DNA from: Mycobacteroides chelonae
GTDB taxonomy: Bacteria > Actinomycetota > Actinomycetes > Mycobacteriales > Mycobacteriaceae
DNA length: 64,000 bases
Direction of reading: 5' to 3'
Assembly: GCA_014204435.1 (NCBI GenBank)
Contig: JACHLF010000002.1
Span: 124,001 to 188,000, forward strand
The number at the start of each line of letters is the position of its first letter. Positions within the stretch are counted from its first letter, which is position 1. The position numbers were made by a program, and so were the translations under genes. The notes below the pieces were generated by a model. The model saw only the letters and a program-made list of their open reading frames with translations, was not told the origin of the DNA and did no database searches. Of this stretch, positions 35,880 to 47,519 are shown piece by piece.

Positions 35880-37253
35880 ATGGGAATTGTCCAGCGCTTC
35901 GAACGCAAGCTCGAAGACGTGGTCGGCGATGCCTTCGCCCGCGTATTCGGCGGCAGCATCGTCCCGCAGGAAGTACAGGCCTCTCTACGTCGTGAGGCCG
36001 CCGATGGCGTTAGGTCAGCAGGCCAGGGACGGCTGCTGGCTCCGAACGAGTTCTTTGTTCTCCTCAGCACCGGAGATCACGAGAAGGCGGCCGACGATCG
36101 CGATCTCGACGCAGACACGTTCGCCGAACACCTGCGCGAATATGTTCGCGATCAGGGGTGGCAAACGTATGGTGAGGTTGTTGTCCGATTCGAACAATCA
36201 CCAAACTTGCACACCGGCCAGTTTCGCACGCGCGGTGTGGTCAATCCCGACACCACGCACGACCGTACGCACGGCACCGTGACGACTGCCCCTACGACCC
36301 CGGATCCACAACCAGGAGCATCCATGACTGACAACCCAGGTCCCCCGCAGGGACGCCCCGGCGAAGAGTACGGCCGAGAAGACGACCGGTATGGGCGTCC
36401 CGACCAGGATCCGCGCGGTCAGCAGCCGCAAGGTGGCCAGGGACACCCCGCGCGCCAGGGCGATTACGAGGGCGGCGGCTACGGACAGGGTCAGCAGTAC
36501 GGCCAGGACTACGGTCGTCCTCCGGCCGGATACGAGCAGGGCGGCTACCAGCAGCGTCCTCCGCAGCAAGGTGGCTATGAGCAGGGCGGCTACGGCGGCG
36601 GCCAGGACTACGGCCGTCCCCCCGCCTACCCGCAGCAGGGTGGCGGATACGGAGCCCCTCCGCAGCAAGGCGGGTACGGCGAGCCCCCTCGCCCCAATTA
36701 CGGCGAGTACGAGCAGGGCGGCGGATACGGTGCCCCGCCGCAAGGCGGCGGATACGGCGGCCAGCAGGGTCCCCCTCCGGGCCAGGACTACGGCCGTCCC
36801 CCCGCCTACCCGCAGCAGGGTGGCGGATACGGAGCCCCTCCGCAGCAGGGCGGTTACGGATCACCGCAGGGTGGCTACGGCGAGCCTGACTACGGCGACT
36901 ACGAGCAGGGTGGCTACCAGAGCAGCCCCGATTACGGCGCCCCCGCGGGCGGCCCGGGTGCCGGCCGCACCACCGTCACCTTGCAGCTGGACGACGGCAG
37001 CGGCCGCACGTACCAGCTGCGTGAGGGCACCAATGTGATCGGTCGTGGCCAGGACGCGCAGTTCCGGCTGCCCGACACCGGCGTCTCGCGCCGTCACCTC
37101 GAGGTGCGCTTCGACGGACATGCCGCGCTGCTGTCCGATCTGAACTCGACCAACGGCACCACCGTCAACAACGCGCCGGTCACCGAGTGGCAGCTGGCAG
37201 ACGGCGACATCATCCGGCTGGGCCACTCCGAGATCATCGTTCGAGTTCAGTAG
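35880..37253 (+). CDS. fhaA: FHA-domain protein FhaA
   Basis: 457 residues, start ATG 35880 after AAAGGAGGAAGGC. The N-terminal ~125 residues are the DUF3662 domain (MGIVQRFERKLEDVVGDAFARVFG...). A low-complexity centre follows (about residues 145-365), rich in Gly, Gln, Tyr and Pro in repeats such as QQGGYG and YGRPPAY. The C-terminal FHA domain has GRGQDAQFRLPDTGVSRRHLEV and LNSTNGTTVN. It reads phosphothreonine on PknA/PknB substrates; in M. tuberculosis it binds phosphorylated MviN/MurJ and regulates peptidoglycan synthesis at poles and septum. First gene of the fhaA-pknB unit. Confidence 0.96.
   Translation: MGIVQRFERKLEDVVGDAFARVFGGSIVPQEVQASLRREAADGVRSAGQGRLLAPNEFFVLLSTGDHEKAADDRDLDADTFAEHLREYVRDQGWQTYGEVVVRFEQSPNLHTGQFRTRGVVNPDTTHDRTHGTVTTAPTTPDPQPGASMTDNPGPPQGRPGEEYGREDDRYGRPDQDPRGQQPQGGQGHPARQGDYEGGGYGQGQQYGQDYGRPPAGYEQGGYQQRPPQQGGYEQGGYGGGQDYGRPPAYPQQGGGYGAPPQQGGYGEPPRPNYGEYEQGGGYGAPPQGGGYGGQQGPPPGQDYGRPPAYPQQGGGYGAPPQQGGYGSPQGGYGEPDYGDYEQGGYQSSPDYGAPAGGPGAGRTTVTLQLDDGSGRTYQLREGTNVIGRGQDAQFRLPDTGVSRRHLEVRFDGHAALLSDLNSTNGTTVNNAPVTEWQLADGDIIRLGHSEIIVRVQ
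36600..36847 (+). repeat. 68-bp direct repeat inside fhaA
   Basis: Positions 36600-36667 and 36780-36847 are identical over 68 bp, 180 bp apart, and encode the same GQDYGRPPAYPQQGGGYGAP segment. The copies are in frame with each other. The distance is a multiple of three, so recombination between them would remove exactly 60 residues without a frameshift. This makes the linker length of FhaA likely to vary between strains. Confidence 0.85.
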
Positions 37254-37413
37254 GAGAACCGCGACCGCATCGGCAACACCGCGTTCGACACAGGCTGCAC
37301 ATATCGGGCCCCGGCGGGTGCGCCTGACAAGTATCGTTGCCCTGCCGAATATGTCCGGTCTGCCGGACACCCTCGCCGAGGCGCGACGGACCAGCGAGAG
37401 GAACGACAACCGG

Positions 37414-37878
37414 ATGCAGGGACTGGTGCTCCAGCTCACCCGCGGTGGGTTCCTGCTGCTGCTGTGGGTGTTCATCTGGTCTGTGCTGCGCATCCTGCGC
37501 ACCGATATCTACGCTCCGACCGGTCAGCTGATGGCCAATCGGGGTTTGAATCTGCGCTCCATCCGTCCCGCGAAGACGGGCCGTCGGCAGATGCAGTACT
37601 TGCTGGTGACCGAGGGCGCGCTAGCGGGCACCCGGATCACACTCGGTACACAGCCCATTTTGATCGGTCGCGCCGACGATTCCACACTGGTCCTCACCGA
37701 CGATTACTCGTCGACGCGGCACGCGCGGCTATCGCCACGCGGGGCGGATTGGTACGTCGAGGATCTAGGATCGACCAACGGTACATATCTGGATAGGGAA
37801 AAGGTGACGACGGCGCTGCGGGTTCCCCAGGGGACGCCGGTACGGATCGGTAAGACAGTGATCGAGCTGCGCTCGTGA
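37414..37878 (+). CDS. fhaB: FHA-domain membrane protein FhaB (FipA)
   Basis: 154 residues from ATG 37414, matching the 155 of M. tuberculosis FhaB; the open frame upstream is longer but not conserved. One N-terminal membrane helix (GGFLLLLWVFIWSVLRIL) anchors a cytoplasmic FHA domain with LIGRADDSTLVLTDDYSSTRHARL and LGSTNGTYLD. It is phosphorylated by the kinases of this cluster and links them to division proteins such as FtsZ and FtsQ (knowledge from M. tuberculosis). The stop overlaps the pstP start by 4 bases. Confidence 0.95.
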   Translation: MQGLVLQLTRGGFLLLLWVFIWSVLRILRTDIYAPTGQLMANRGLNLRSIRPAKTGRRQMQYLLVTEGALAGTRITLGTQPILIGRADDSTLVLTDDYSSTRHARLSPRGADWYVEDLGSTNGTYLDREKVTTALRVPQGTPVRIGKTVIELRS

Positions 37879-39386
37879 CACTGGTACTCCGCTACGCCGC
37901 GCGTAGCGATCGCGGACTGGTGCGGTCAAACAACGAGGACTCGGTCTATGCCGGGGCCCGGCTGTTGGCGTTAGCCGACGGTATGGGCGGTCACGCCGCC
38001 GGTGAGGTGGCCTCGCAGCTGGTCATCGCGGCGTTGGCACCGCTGGACGACGACGAACCCGGTGGCGATCTGTTGGACACCCTTGCCGACGCCGTGTACG
38101 CCGGCAACGGCGCGATCGCCGATCATGTGCGCGCCGAACCCGAGCTGGACGGCATGGGCACCACCCTGACGGCCTTCCTATTCGCGGGGAAGCGTCTGGG
38201 CATGGTGCATATCGGTGACTCCCGTGCGTATCTGATGCGCGATGGCGAGCTGACCCAGATCTCCAAGGACGACACCTTCGTCCAGACCCTTGTCGACGAG
38301 GGCCGTATCACTCCGGAGCAGGCGCACAACCACCCGCAGCGCTCGCTCATCATGCGCGCACTCACCGGCGCCCCGGTCGAGCCCACACTCATCATGCGTG
38401 AGGCACACGCCGGGGATAGGTACCTGCTGTGTTCGGACGGTCTGTCCGATCCGGTCAGCCACGAAACCATCGCTGAGGCACTAGAAATCGCCGATGTCTC
38501 GGCCGCGGCCGACCGGCTTATCGAACTCGCGCTACGCAGCGGAGGGCCCGACAACGTCACGGTCGTCGTCGCCGATGTCGTGGAACTGGACTACGGACAG
38601 ACTCGGCCGATCGTCGCGGGCGCGGTGTCCACCGACGCCGATACCGACACCCCGCCGCCCAATACGGCTGCCGGTCGGGCCGCCGCTATTCAGCGCGCCC
38701 TGAAGGAGCCCGAACCTGCCGAGGACGAATCCGATTCCGAGGCAAGTGAATCCGACACCGCCGAGCCCAAGAAGCGGCGACTGCGCTGGCTGATCGCTGC
38801 GGTGCTCGTGGTGCTCATCGCGTTGGCCGGCCTGGCGATCGCTCGTCGTGTGATGCTCAACAACTACTACGTGAGCGCCTACGAGGGGAACGTCTCGATC
38901 ATGCAGGGTGTCCAGGGCTCGCTCCTGGGTTACCGGTTGCAGCGGCCGGACCTCATCGGCTGCCTCGACAGCCGGGGAGACATGTCACTGGTGAGCTACG
39001 GCGAACCTGCATCCAGCCTGTCCTGCAAGTACCTCAAGGTGTCCGACCTGCGGCCGTCCGAACGCCAGCAGGTCGAAACTGGGCTGCCCGGCGGCACTCT
39101 CGACCAGGCGATTGGTCAACTGCGCCAACTCACCAAAAACGCGCTGCCGCCGTGCCTGCCGCCGGCACCGAAGACCCCGCTGCCCTCATCCGCGCCCACC
39201 GCGTCCGGTCGCACGCCGTCCACCACGTCGGGCACCACCACGACCATGACCAAGCCGTCTCCGACGTCCCCGTCTACGACGACTCCCGGCGTCAGCACCA
39301 CGGCGACCACCACGACCACTCCCGCGCCGACCCCGCTGCCGGCGCCACCACAAGAGCCGGGTGTTACCTGCCGGACCGTGTCATGA
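37875..39386 (+). CDS. pstP: Ser/Thr protein phosphatase PstP (PP2C family)
   Basis: 503 residues from GTG 37875 (GTGA overlap with fhaB). The cytoplasmic PP2C domain occupies residues 1-240: VRSNNEDSVYAG, LADGMGGHAAGE, MVHIGDSRAYL, and SDGLSDPVS with GGPDNVTVVV. A membrane helix follows at about residues 305-325 (LRWLIAAVLVVLIALAGLAIA), then an extracytoplasmic domain and a Thr/Pro-rich tail. It is the metal-dependent phosphatase that reverses PknA and PknB phosphorylation and targets wall-synthesis regulators. Confidence 0.97.
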   Translation: MTLVLRYAARSDRGLVRSNNEDSVYAGARLLALADGMGGHAAGEVASQLVIAALAPLDDDEPGGDLLDTLADAVYAGNGAIADHVRAEPELDGMGTTLTAFLFAGKRLGMVHIGDSRAYLMRDGELTQISKDDTFVQTLVDEGRITPEQAHNHPQRSLIMRALTGAPVEPTLIMREAHAGDRYLLCSDGLSDPVSHETIAEALEIADVSAAADRLIELALRSGGPDNVTVVVADVVELDYGQTRPIVAGAVSTDADTDTPPPNTAAGRAAAIQRALKEPEPAEDESDSEASESDTAEPKKRRLRWLIAAVLVVLIALAGLAIARRVMLNNYYVSAYEGNVSIMQGVQGSLLGYRLQRPDLIGCLDSRGDMSLVSYGEPASSLSCKYLKVSDLRPSERQQVETGLPGGTLDQAIGQLRQLTKNALPPCLPPAPKTPLPSSAPTASGRTPSTTSGTTTTMTKPSPTSPSTTTPGVSTTATTTTTPAPTPLPAPPQEPGVTCRTVS

Positions 39387-40804
39387 CGACGGCGCCCCAA
39401 ACCGCTGTCGTGCCCAATGTGCCACCCGCGCAGCCGACACGACGCGGCGCGGAGTTGGGGCTCCTCGGCTTCGCCGCCGCCATCACCACCGTCGCCCTGA
39501 TCCTGGTCGAGGCCAACCTCGAACGCAGACTGTCGCTGGACCTGCTGAAGTACGGAATCGCCTACCTAGTCTTGTTTACGTTGGCGCACCTTGCGATTCG
39601 CCGCTATGCCCCCTATGCCGATCCGCTTCTGCTGCCCTGCGTCGCGCTGCTCAACGGACTCGGGCTGGTGATGATTCACCGTCTGGATCTGGCCAAAGCT
39701 GCCACCGGTGAAGGCCGCGACTCCCTGGAAGCCAACGCGCAGGTGCTGTGGACGCTGGTGGGTGTGGGTGCGCTCGTCGGGGTGCTGATGGCCGTCAAGG
39801 ATCATCGGGTGCTCGCGCGGTACGGGTACACCTTCGGGATCGTCGGGATCGTCCTGCTGGCCATCCCGGCACTGTTGCCGTCCTCAGTCTCGGAACAGAA
39901 CGGCGCCAAGATCTGGATTGAATTGCCGTTCCTGTCGATTCAGCCGGCCGAGGCCGCCAAGATCCTGCTGTTGATCTTCTTCGCCGCCTTCCTGATGACC
40001 AAGCGCGATCTGTTCCGCACCGCAGGCCGCAGCTACTGGGGCGTGGAATCACCGCGCGCCCGGGACCTTGGTCCCCTGCTGGCCGTGTGGGCAATTTCGG
40101 TGGGCGTCATGGTCTTTGAGAAGGACCTGGGCACCTCGCTGCTGCTCTACACCTCGTTCCTGACGGTGCTGTACATCGCGACGGCGCGGATCAGCTGGGT
40201 GCTGATAGGTCTGGGCCTATTCGTCGGTGGTGCCTTCCTGGCGTACTTCTTGTTTGCGCACGTGCGGGTGCGCGCCGAAACCTGGCTCGACCCCTTCGCG
40301 GACGCGGACGGCAACGGGTACCAGATGATGCAGTCGCTGTTCAGCTTCGCCACCGGCGGCATTTTCGGTACCGGCCTGGGCAACGGTCAGCCCGGCACCG
40401 TTCCGGCCGCCTCAACGGATTTCATCATCGCCGCCATCGGCGAGGAGCTCGGACTGGTGGGCCTGGCCGGGGTGCTGTTGGTGTTCACCATCCTCATCGT
40501 CCGGGGCTTCCGCACGGCGCTGGCGGTGCGTGACAGCTTCGGCAAGCTGCTCGCCTCCGGCCTCTCCGCGGCGCTGGCGCTGCAGCTGTTCATCGTGGTC
40601 GGCGGCGTCACGAAGCTGATCCCGTTGACGGGCCTCACCACGCCTTGGATCTCGTATGGCGGATCCTCGTTGGTCTCCAACTACGTGCTGCTGGCCATCC
40701 TGCTGCGCATCTCTCATATCGCGCGCCGTCCGCTGACCGACATGCCCGCGCCCAACGCAGCCCCCATCGCGGAGGCCCGCACGGAACTGATCGACCGCGT
40801 ATGA
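39383..40804 (+). CDS. rodA: SEDS peptidoglycan glycosyltransferase RodA
   Basis: 473 residues from ATG 39383 (ATGA overlap with pstP); M. tuberculosis RodA is 469. About ten to twelve membrane helices. SEDS signatures include KDLGTSLLLYTSFLTVLYIATAR with the catalytic Asp of KDLG, GNGYQMMQSLFSFATGGIFGTGLGNG, and TGLTTPWISYGGSSLVSNY near the end. It polymerises lipid II into glycan strands during elongation and pairs with the transpeptidase encoded next. Its stop overlaps pbpA by 4 bases. Confidence 0.97.
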   Translation: MTTAPQTAVVPNVPPAQPTRRGAELGLLGFAAAITTVALILVEANLERRLSLDLLKYGIAYLVLFTLAHLAIRRYAPYADPLLLPCVALLNGLGLVMIHRLDLAKAATGEGRDSLEANAQVLWTLVGVGALVGVLMAVKDHRVLARYGYTFGIVGIVLLAIPALLPSSVSEQNGAKIWIELPFLSIQPAEAAKILLLIFFAAFLMTKRDLFRTAGRSYWGVESPRARDLGPLLAVWAISVGVMVFEKDLGTSLLLYTSFLTVLYIATARISWVLIGLGLFVGGAFLAYFLFAHVRVRAETWLDPFADADGNGYQMMQSLFSFATGGIFGTGLGNGQPGTVPAASTDFIIAAIGEELGLVGLAGVLLVFTILIVRGFRTALAVRDSFGKLLASGLSAALALQLFIVVGGVTKLIPLTGLTTPWISYGGSSLVSNYVLLAILLRISHIARRPLTDMPAPNAAPIAEARTELIDRV

Positions 40805-42315
40805 ACACATCGATCCGTCGGGTGTCCCTGTTCGTCATGGCTCTGGTCGTGCTGCTGCTGGCCAACGCCACACTCACCCAGGTGTTCACCGCTCCCGGGC
40901 TGCGCGCCGACCCCCGCAACCAGCGGGTGCTGCTCGACGAGTACTCGCGCCAGCGGGGGCAGATCTCGGCGAGCGGGCAGCTGCTCGCCTCCTCGGTAGC
41001 CACCGACAGCCGGTTCCGCTTCCTGCGGCAGTACGCGGACCCCGAGGTGTACGCACCGGTCACCGGCTTCTACTCACTCAACTACTCCAGCACCGGGCTG
41101 GAGCGCGCCGAGGACACCGTGCTCAACGGATCCGACCCCCGGTTGTTTGGACGGCGGCTCGCGGACTTCTTCACCGGCCGCGACCCCCGGGGCGGCAGCG
41201 TGGTCACCACCATTCGTCCCGACGTGCAGCAGGCCGCGTACGACGCGATGCATCGCGGCTGCAAGGACGGCTGCCGCGGTTCGGTGGTGGCGTTGGAGCC
41301 CTCCACCGGAAAGATCCTCGCGATGGTCTCAACGCCGTCCTACGACCCCAATCTGCTGGCGAGCCAGGATGCCGCGAAGGAGAACGGGGCCTGGAATCGG
41401 CTCACCGAAGACCCTGCGCAGCCCATGCTGAATCGCGCGATTTCTCAGACCTACCCACCGGGTTCGACGTTCAAGGTGATCACCACAGCCGCCGCACTGG
41501 CCGACGGCAAGACGGTCAACACCGAGGTGACCGCGTCGCCGACAATCTTCCTACCGGGCAGCAACGCAACCTTGGAGAACTACAACCGGGCCTCCTGTGG
41601 GGGTGGTGACAACACCTCGCTGAAGGAAGCATTCGCGCGCTCCTGCAACACCGCCTTCGCCAAACTCGGCGCCGAACAGCTCAAGCGCGACAAGCTGGTC
41701 AAGGCGGCTCAGGCGTTCGGGCTCGACCACGAGCTCGATGGCATTCCGCTGCAAGTGGCTACCTCGACCGTCGGGCCGATGTCCGACGATGCAGCCGTCG
41801 CCATGTCGAGCATCGGGCAAAAGGATGTCGCGGTCACCCCGCTGCAGAACGCGATGATCGCCGCGGCCGTCGCCAACAAGGGCGTGGTGATGCAGCCACA
41901 CCTGGTCGATAGCCTTAAGGGCCCAGACCTTTCGAATCTGTCCACCACCACCCCGGATGACATCGGCCAAGCCGTGACACCCGCTATCGCGAACACACTG
42001 ACCGAACTGATGATTGCCTCAGAACAGCGCACCGCACAGACCGGAGCCCTCCCCGGCGTACAGATCGCTTCCAAGACCGGCACCGCAGAGCACGGCACCG
42101 ATCCGCGCAACACTCCGCCGCACGCGTGGTACATCGCCTTCGCGCCGGCCCCGAGTACCGCATCCGATCCTCAGGCCACCGTCGTCACCCCCAAGGTGGC
42201 CATCGCGGTCCTCGTCGAAGACGGAGGCGACCGTGCCCTGGCGGCCACCGGCGGCTCCGTCGCCGCACCCATCGGGCGGCAGGTCATTGCCGCAGCACTA
42301 CAGGGGGCCTCATGA
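40801..42315 (+). CDS. pbpA: Class B penicillin-binding protein PbpA
   Basis: 504 residues from ATG 40801. A single N-terminal membrane helix, a non-catalytic domain, and a transpeptidase domain with SxxK in [11 protein letters not shown], SxN in [10 protein letters not shown] and KTG in [11 protein letters not shown]. It crosslinks peptidoglycan at the cell surface and is needed with RodA for normal cell shape and division. In M. tuberculosis it is a PknB substrate. Overlaps rodA upstream and pknA downstream by 4 bases each. Confidence 0.97.
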   Translation: MNTSIRRVSLFVMALVVLLLANATLTQVFTAPGLRADPRNQRVLLDEYSRQRGQISASGQLLASSVATDSRFRFLRQYADPEVYAPVTGFYSLNYSSTGLERAEDTVLNGSDPRLFGRRLADFFTGRDPRGGSVVTTIRPDVQQAAYDAMHRGCKDGCRGSVVALEPSTGKILAMVSTPSYDPNLLASQDAAKENGAWNRLTEDPAQPMLNRAISQTYPPGSTFKVITTAAALADGKTVNTEVTASPTIFLPGSNATLENYNRASCGGGDNTSLKEAFARSCNTAFAKLGAEQLKRDKLVKAAQAFGLDHELDGIPLQVATSTVGPMSDDAAVAMSSIGQKDVAVTPLQNAMIAAAVANKGVVMQPHLVDSLKGPDLSNLSTTTPDDIGQAVTPAIANTLTELMIASEQRTAQTGALPGVQIASKTGTAEHGTDPRNTPPHAWYIAFAPAPSTASDPQATVVTPKVAIAVLVEDGGDRALAATGGSVAAPIGRQVIAAALQGAS

Positions 42316-43573
42316 CCGTTCGTGTGGGAGAAACGCTTTCGGGCCGCTACCGGTTGCAGCGGCTCATCGCCACCGGCGGTATGGGCCAGGTCTGGGAGGG
42401 CACAGACAGCCGCTTGGGCCGCAAGGTGGCCGTGAAGGTACTCAAGGCCGAGTTCTCCTCGGACCCCGAGTTCATCGAGCGGTTCCGTGCCGAAGCACGC
42501 ACTGTCGCGATGCTCAATCACCCGGGCATCGCCAGTGTGTACGACTACGGCGAGACCGATATCGACAGCGAGGGCCGCACCGCTTACCTGGTCATGGAGC
42601 TGATCCACGGCGAACCGTTGAACTCGGTACTCAAGCGCACCGGCCGCCTGTCGCTGCGTCACTCCCTGGACATGCTCGAGCAGACCGGGCGCGCGCTGCA
42701 GGTCGCACACGCCGCCGGGCTCGTGCACCGCGACGTGAAACCGGGCAACATCCTGATCACGCCCACCGGCCAGGTGAAACTCACCGACTTCGGCATCGCC
42801 AAGGCTGTCGACGCCGCGCCGGTCACGCAGACCGGCATGGTGATGGGCACCGCCCAATACATCGCCCCCGAACAGGCCCTGGGCCACGACGCCACTCCGG
42901 CCAGTGATGTCTACGCGCTCGGAGTCGTTGGGTACGAAGCGGTTTCGGGCAAGCGGCCATTCTCCGGGGACGGCGCTCTGACGGTCGCGATGAAGCACAT
43001 CAAGGAAACGCCGTCGCCGCTGCCCGCCGACCTGCCGCCGAACGTGCGCGAGCTCATCGAGATCACCCTGGTGAAGAACCCGCAGAACCGGTACACAAGC
43101 GGCGGACCGTTCGCCGACGCCGTGTCCGCGGTGCGCGCCGGCCGACGTCCGCCGCGCCCCAACCAGGCGCCGACCATCAGCCGGGCGACACCGGCGGCCA
43201 TCCCGCCCGCCACTCAGGTGCGGCCCGCAGTGGGAGCACCGAGCCGGGTCGCTCCGCCAACGTCCCGTACCCGCCCGCCGACGGGGTCGCACCGACCGCC
43301 ACCACCCCGGCGCGGCACGTTCTCACCCGGCCAGAAGGCACTGATGTGGGCGGCCGCGGTGCTAGGCATCTTCGCGATCATCATCGCGGCGTTGATCCTG
43401 CTCCGGGCCAGTGAGCAGAAGAATCAATCGCCAACCACCCCGCCGACGGTGTCCGGCACCGAGGCACCCTCAAGCCCAGGTTCAGCTTCGCCAGGAGCGC
43501 TCGCGCCAGCTAATATCGTGGCTCTGCTTCCGGTCGCCGAACCGGACCCGATCCCTGGGATGAAATCACCGTA

Positions 43574-43574
<1 letters not shown>
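42312..43574 (+). CDS. pknA: Ser/Thr protein kinase PknA
   Basis: 420 residues from ATG 42312. Kinase domain at residues 1-275: glycine loop [15 protein letters not shown] Lys in KVAVKVL, catalytic loop [12 protein letters not shown], activation segment with [19 protein letters not shown] Pro-rich juxtamembrane stretch leads to one membrane helix ([23 protein letters not shown]) and a short external tail without PASTA repeats. It phosphorylates division and wall proteins including FtsZ and MurD (knowledge from M. tuberculosis). Its stop shares one base with the pknB start. Confidence 0.97.
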
Positions 43575-45460
<1,886 letters not shown>

Positions 45461-45467
45461 AGCGTTT

Positions 45468-46142
45468 TTAGCCGCCGAGCGCGGCGACTCGTCCGCTGAC
45501 CCCACTCAGCGCCGAGGCAACCTCCGCCTCCAGTGAGCGCACCAGAGGCTCATCGAGGGACGTGCCGCAATAGGTGAGCCAATTGGCGAGCATCCGGTGT
45601 CCGCCCTCGGTGAGGATCGACTCGGGGTGAAACTGCACCCCATGGATCGGATGCTCGGTGTGCATGACGCCCATGATCACGCCGCTGGCGGTACGGGCGA
45701 TCACCCGAAGCCCCTCCGGCACGGTGTCAGGGAGGATGGTCAGCGAGTGGTACCTGGTGGCCGTGAACGGGTTCGGCAGGCCCCGCAGTACGCCGGCATC
45801 CTCGTGCTCCACCGTGCTGGTCTTACCGTGCAGCAGCTCCGGGGCACGATCGACGGTGCCGCCGAACGCCACTCCGATGGCCTGGTGCCCCAGGCACACC
45901 CCGAGCAGCGGGGTCCCCGTCTTCGCGCAGGAATGCACCATGGCGATGGACACCCCCGCGCTCTGCGGTGTTCCAGGGCCGGGGCTGATCAGCACGCCGT
46001 CGAAATCGGCCGCGACCGCATCGGTGTCGGACAGTCGCGGGTCGTCGTTGCGCCACACCGTCGCGTTTACACCGAGCTGACCCAGGTACTGGACCAGGTT
46101 GAACACGAAGCTGTCGTAGTTGTCGACGACTAGGATGCGCAC
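45468..46142 (-). CDS. trpG: Glutamine amidotransferase of anthranilate/aminodeoxychorismate synthase
   Basis: 224 residues from GTG 46142. Class I glutamine amidotransferase: DNYDSFVFNLVQYLG at the start, oxyanion segment SPGPGTPQSAGVSI, nucleophile in LLGVCLGHQAIGVAFGG, and catalytic HPE... in GVQFHPESIL. It supplies ammonia for 4-amino-4-deoxychorismate (folate) or anthranilate (tryptophan), and may serve both. It occupies the same position as trpG/Rv0013 next to pknB in M. tuberculosis. pabA is an equally fair name. Confidence 0.93.
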   Translation of the reverse strand: MRILVVDNYDSFVFNLVQYLGQLGVNATVWRNDDPRLSDTDAVAADFDGVLISPGPGTPQSAGVSIAMVHSCAKTGTPLLGVCLGHQAIGVAFGGTVDRAPELLHGKTSTVEHEDAGVLRGLPNPFTATRYHSLTILPDTVPEGLRVIARTASGVIMGVMHTEHPIHGVQFHPESILTEGGHRMLANWLTYCGTSLDEPLVRSLEAEVASALSGVSGRVAALGG

Positions 46143-46197
46143 AGGTCAAGGGTACGGACAGGCGCCAGCGGTTTCCCGGCCGGTGCTCGACGAAGGC

Positions 46198-47019
46198 TTA
46201 CGGGCCCTGCACCGGGACCGCGCGGCCCGGGCCGACTGCATCCCGGTATCCGGCCACCTCAAGATGGTGGCCGCGAGTCACCGTGTATCCCAAGCCGAAT
46301 CGCGCCACGTACTGTCTGTACAGGGTCACCAATGGCGCCGCGTCGAGCGCGGCCTGCATGGCGTCGGCGTCACCGATCGCCGTGATCACATAGGGCGGAC
46401 TGTAGGTACGGCCGTGCAGCAACAAGGTGTTACCCACACATCTGGGTACCGAGCTCGCGACCAGACGCTGGTCATCCTGCATCTGAATGGCCTCGGCACC
46501 GGCACTCCACAACGCGTTGAGCACACCCTCGACGTCCTGCTGATGCACGACCAAGTCGTCGGGGGACGCGTCGCGGGGGAACCGGCCAAACGCGTCGCGC
46601 TTGGCGTCGGCCAGTGTCACCACCAGACCGGGCCCAGTGACGGGCTGAACGCCGGCGGCATCGGCTATCTCACGGGTTTTCGCGAGCGCCGCCGCGACCC
46701 GGTCGTCACCTCCGGCCGACTGCTCGCGCGCGGCGGCCATCTCGTTGGCCAGACCGTCACGTGTGGCACTGAGCTTGTCCACCGACTTCTGGGTCTCACG
46801 CACCAGGTCCACCAGTCGAGGCGAGGGGGAGTCACCGCGCCGGATCTCGTTACCGCCCGACACCGTGTGCGTCGCGGCCAACAGAAAGCCCGCGAGGGCG
46901 CAGACGAGAGGAACACCTATTCGCCAGATGAGGGGCTTGCGCTTGGGGCCCGGCTCCCTCGTGGGAGCCTCGTCGGGGCCCGAGCCGCTTCGCGCAGGCT
47001 GCTCATCGGAGGTCACCAC
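46198..47019 (-). CDS. DUF881 membrane protein (Rv0012-like)
   Basis: 273 residues. A charged cytoplasmic N-terminus (PTREPGPKRKPLIWR), one membrane helix (GVPLVCALAGFLLAATHTV), a coiled-coil stretch (LVRETQKSVDKLSATRDGLANEMAAAREQ), then the DUF881 domain with GPGLVVTLADAKRD, DLVVHQQDVEGVLNALWSAGAEAIQMQDDQRL and SPPYVITAIGD. It has the topology of a divisome-associated, periplasm-facing protein and is conserved beside crgA. The molecular role is unknown. Confidence 0.9.
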   Translation of the reverse strand: MVTSDEQPARSGSGPDEAPTREPGPKRKPLIWRIGVPLVCALAGFLLAATHTVSGGNEIRRGDSPSPRLVDLVRETQKSVDKLSATRDGLANEMAAAREQSAGGDDRVAAALAKTREIADAAGVQPVTGPGLVVTLADAKRDAFGRFPRDASPDDLVVHQQDVEGVLNALWSAGAEAIQMQDDQRLVASSVPRCVGNTLLLHGRTYSPPYVITAIGDADAMQAALDAAPLVTLYRQYVARFGLGYTVTRGHHLEVAGYRDAVGPGRAVPVQGP

Positions 47020-47126
47020 AGCATTGTCGCAGCACTGGGCTGTAACCTGCGTAAGAACCCATTACTACTCCGGCCGCGACGACCACTCGCCGTGCCGCCA
47101 TATCCGAGATGCTTCCGAGGTAGTCG

Positions 47127-47390
47127 ATGCCCAAGTCCAAGGTCCGTAAGAAGTCAACGTTCAACCCGACCACCGTTAGCCGTACTCCGGTCAAGGTGAA
47201 AGCCGGTCCGTCGAGCGTCTGGTTCGTCGCGTTCTTCCTCACCCTCATGCTTATCGGCCTGGCCTGGCTCATGGTGTTCCAGTTGGCCGCTCAACACATC
47301 ACCTGGATGATGGATCTGGGCCCGTGGAACTACGCCATCGCGTTTGCCTTCATGATCACCGGGCTGCTGCTGACCATGCGCTGGCGCTGA
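47127..47390 (+). CDS. crgA: Cell division protein CrgA
   Basis: 87 residues, start ATG 47127. The N-terminus is basic ([16 protein letters not shown]), followed by two membrane helices: [22 protein letters not shown] and [19 protein letters not shown]. Length and sequence match the CrgA/WhiP family; M. tuberculosis CrgA has 93 residues. It recruits FtsZ, FtsQ, FtsI and CwsA at the septum (knowledge from mycobacteria). Divergent from the DUF881 gene and probably co-transcribed with the PH-like gene. Confidence 0.96.
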   Translation: MPKSKVRKKSTFNPTTVSRTPVKVKAGPSSVWFVAFFLTLMLIGLAWLMVFQLAAQHITWMMDLGPWNYAIAFAFMITGLLLTMRWR

Positions 47391-47487
47391 CCAAAGCCGC
47401 GACGAATCCCCTGTTGTCGTTGCCGCTCTGGATGGCGCCCGTTTCCATCGAGTCCACCCGTCAGACACCCAATCACAACGATGTGAT

Positions 47488-47519
47488 TTATCCCCACTGT
47501 GGATAAGGCCTGTGGATAA
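47488..47519. promoter_or_regulatory. Cluster of DnaA-box-like 9-mers
   Basis: TGTGGATAA occurs at 47498-47506 and 47511-47519. It is the exact reverse complement of the 9-mer TTATCCACA. A third, inverted copy with one mismatch (TTATCCCCA) lies at 47488-47496. The second exact box overlaps the GTG start of the next gene. A 7-bp inverted repeat (AATCACA 47471-47477, TGTGATT 47482-47488) adjoins on the left. The site is in the oriC-proximal block but not at dnaA-dnaN. Confidence 0.6.
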
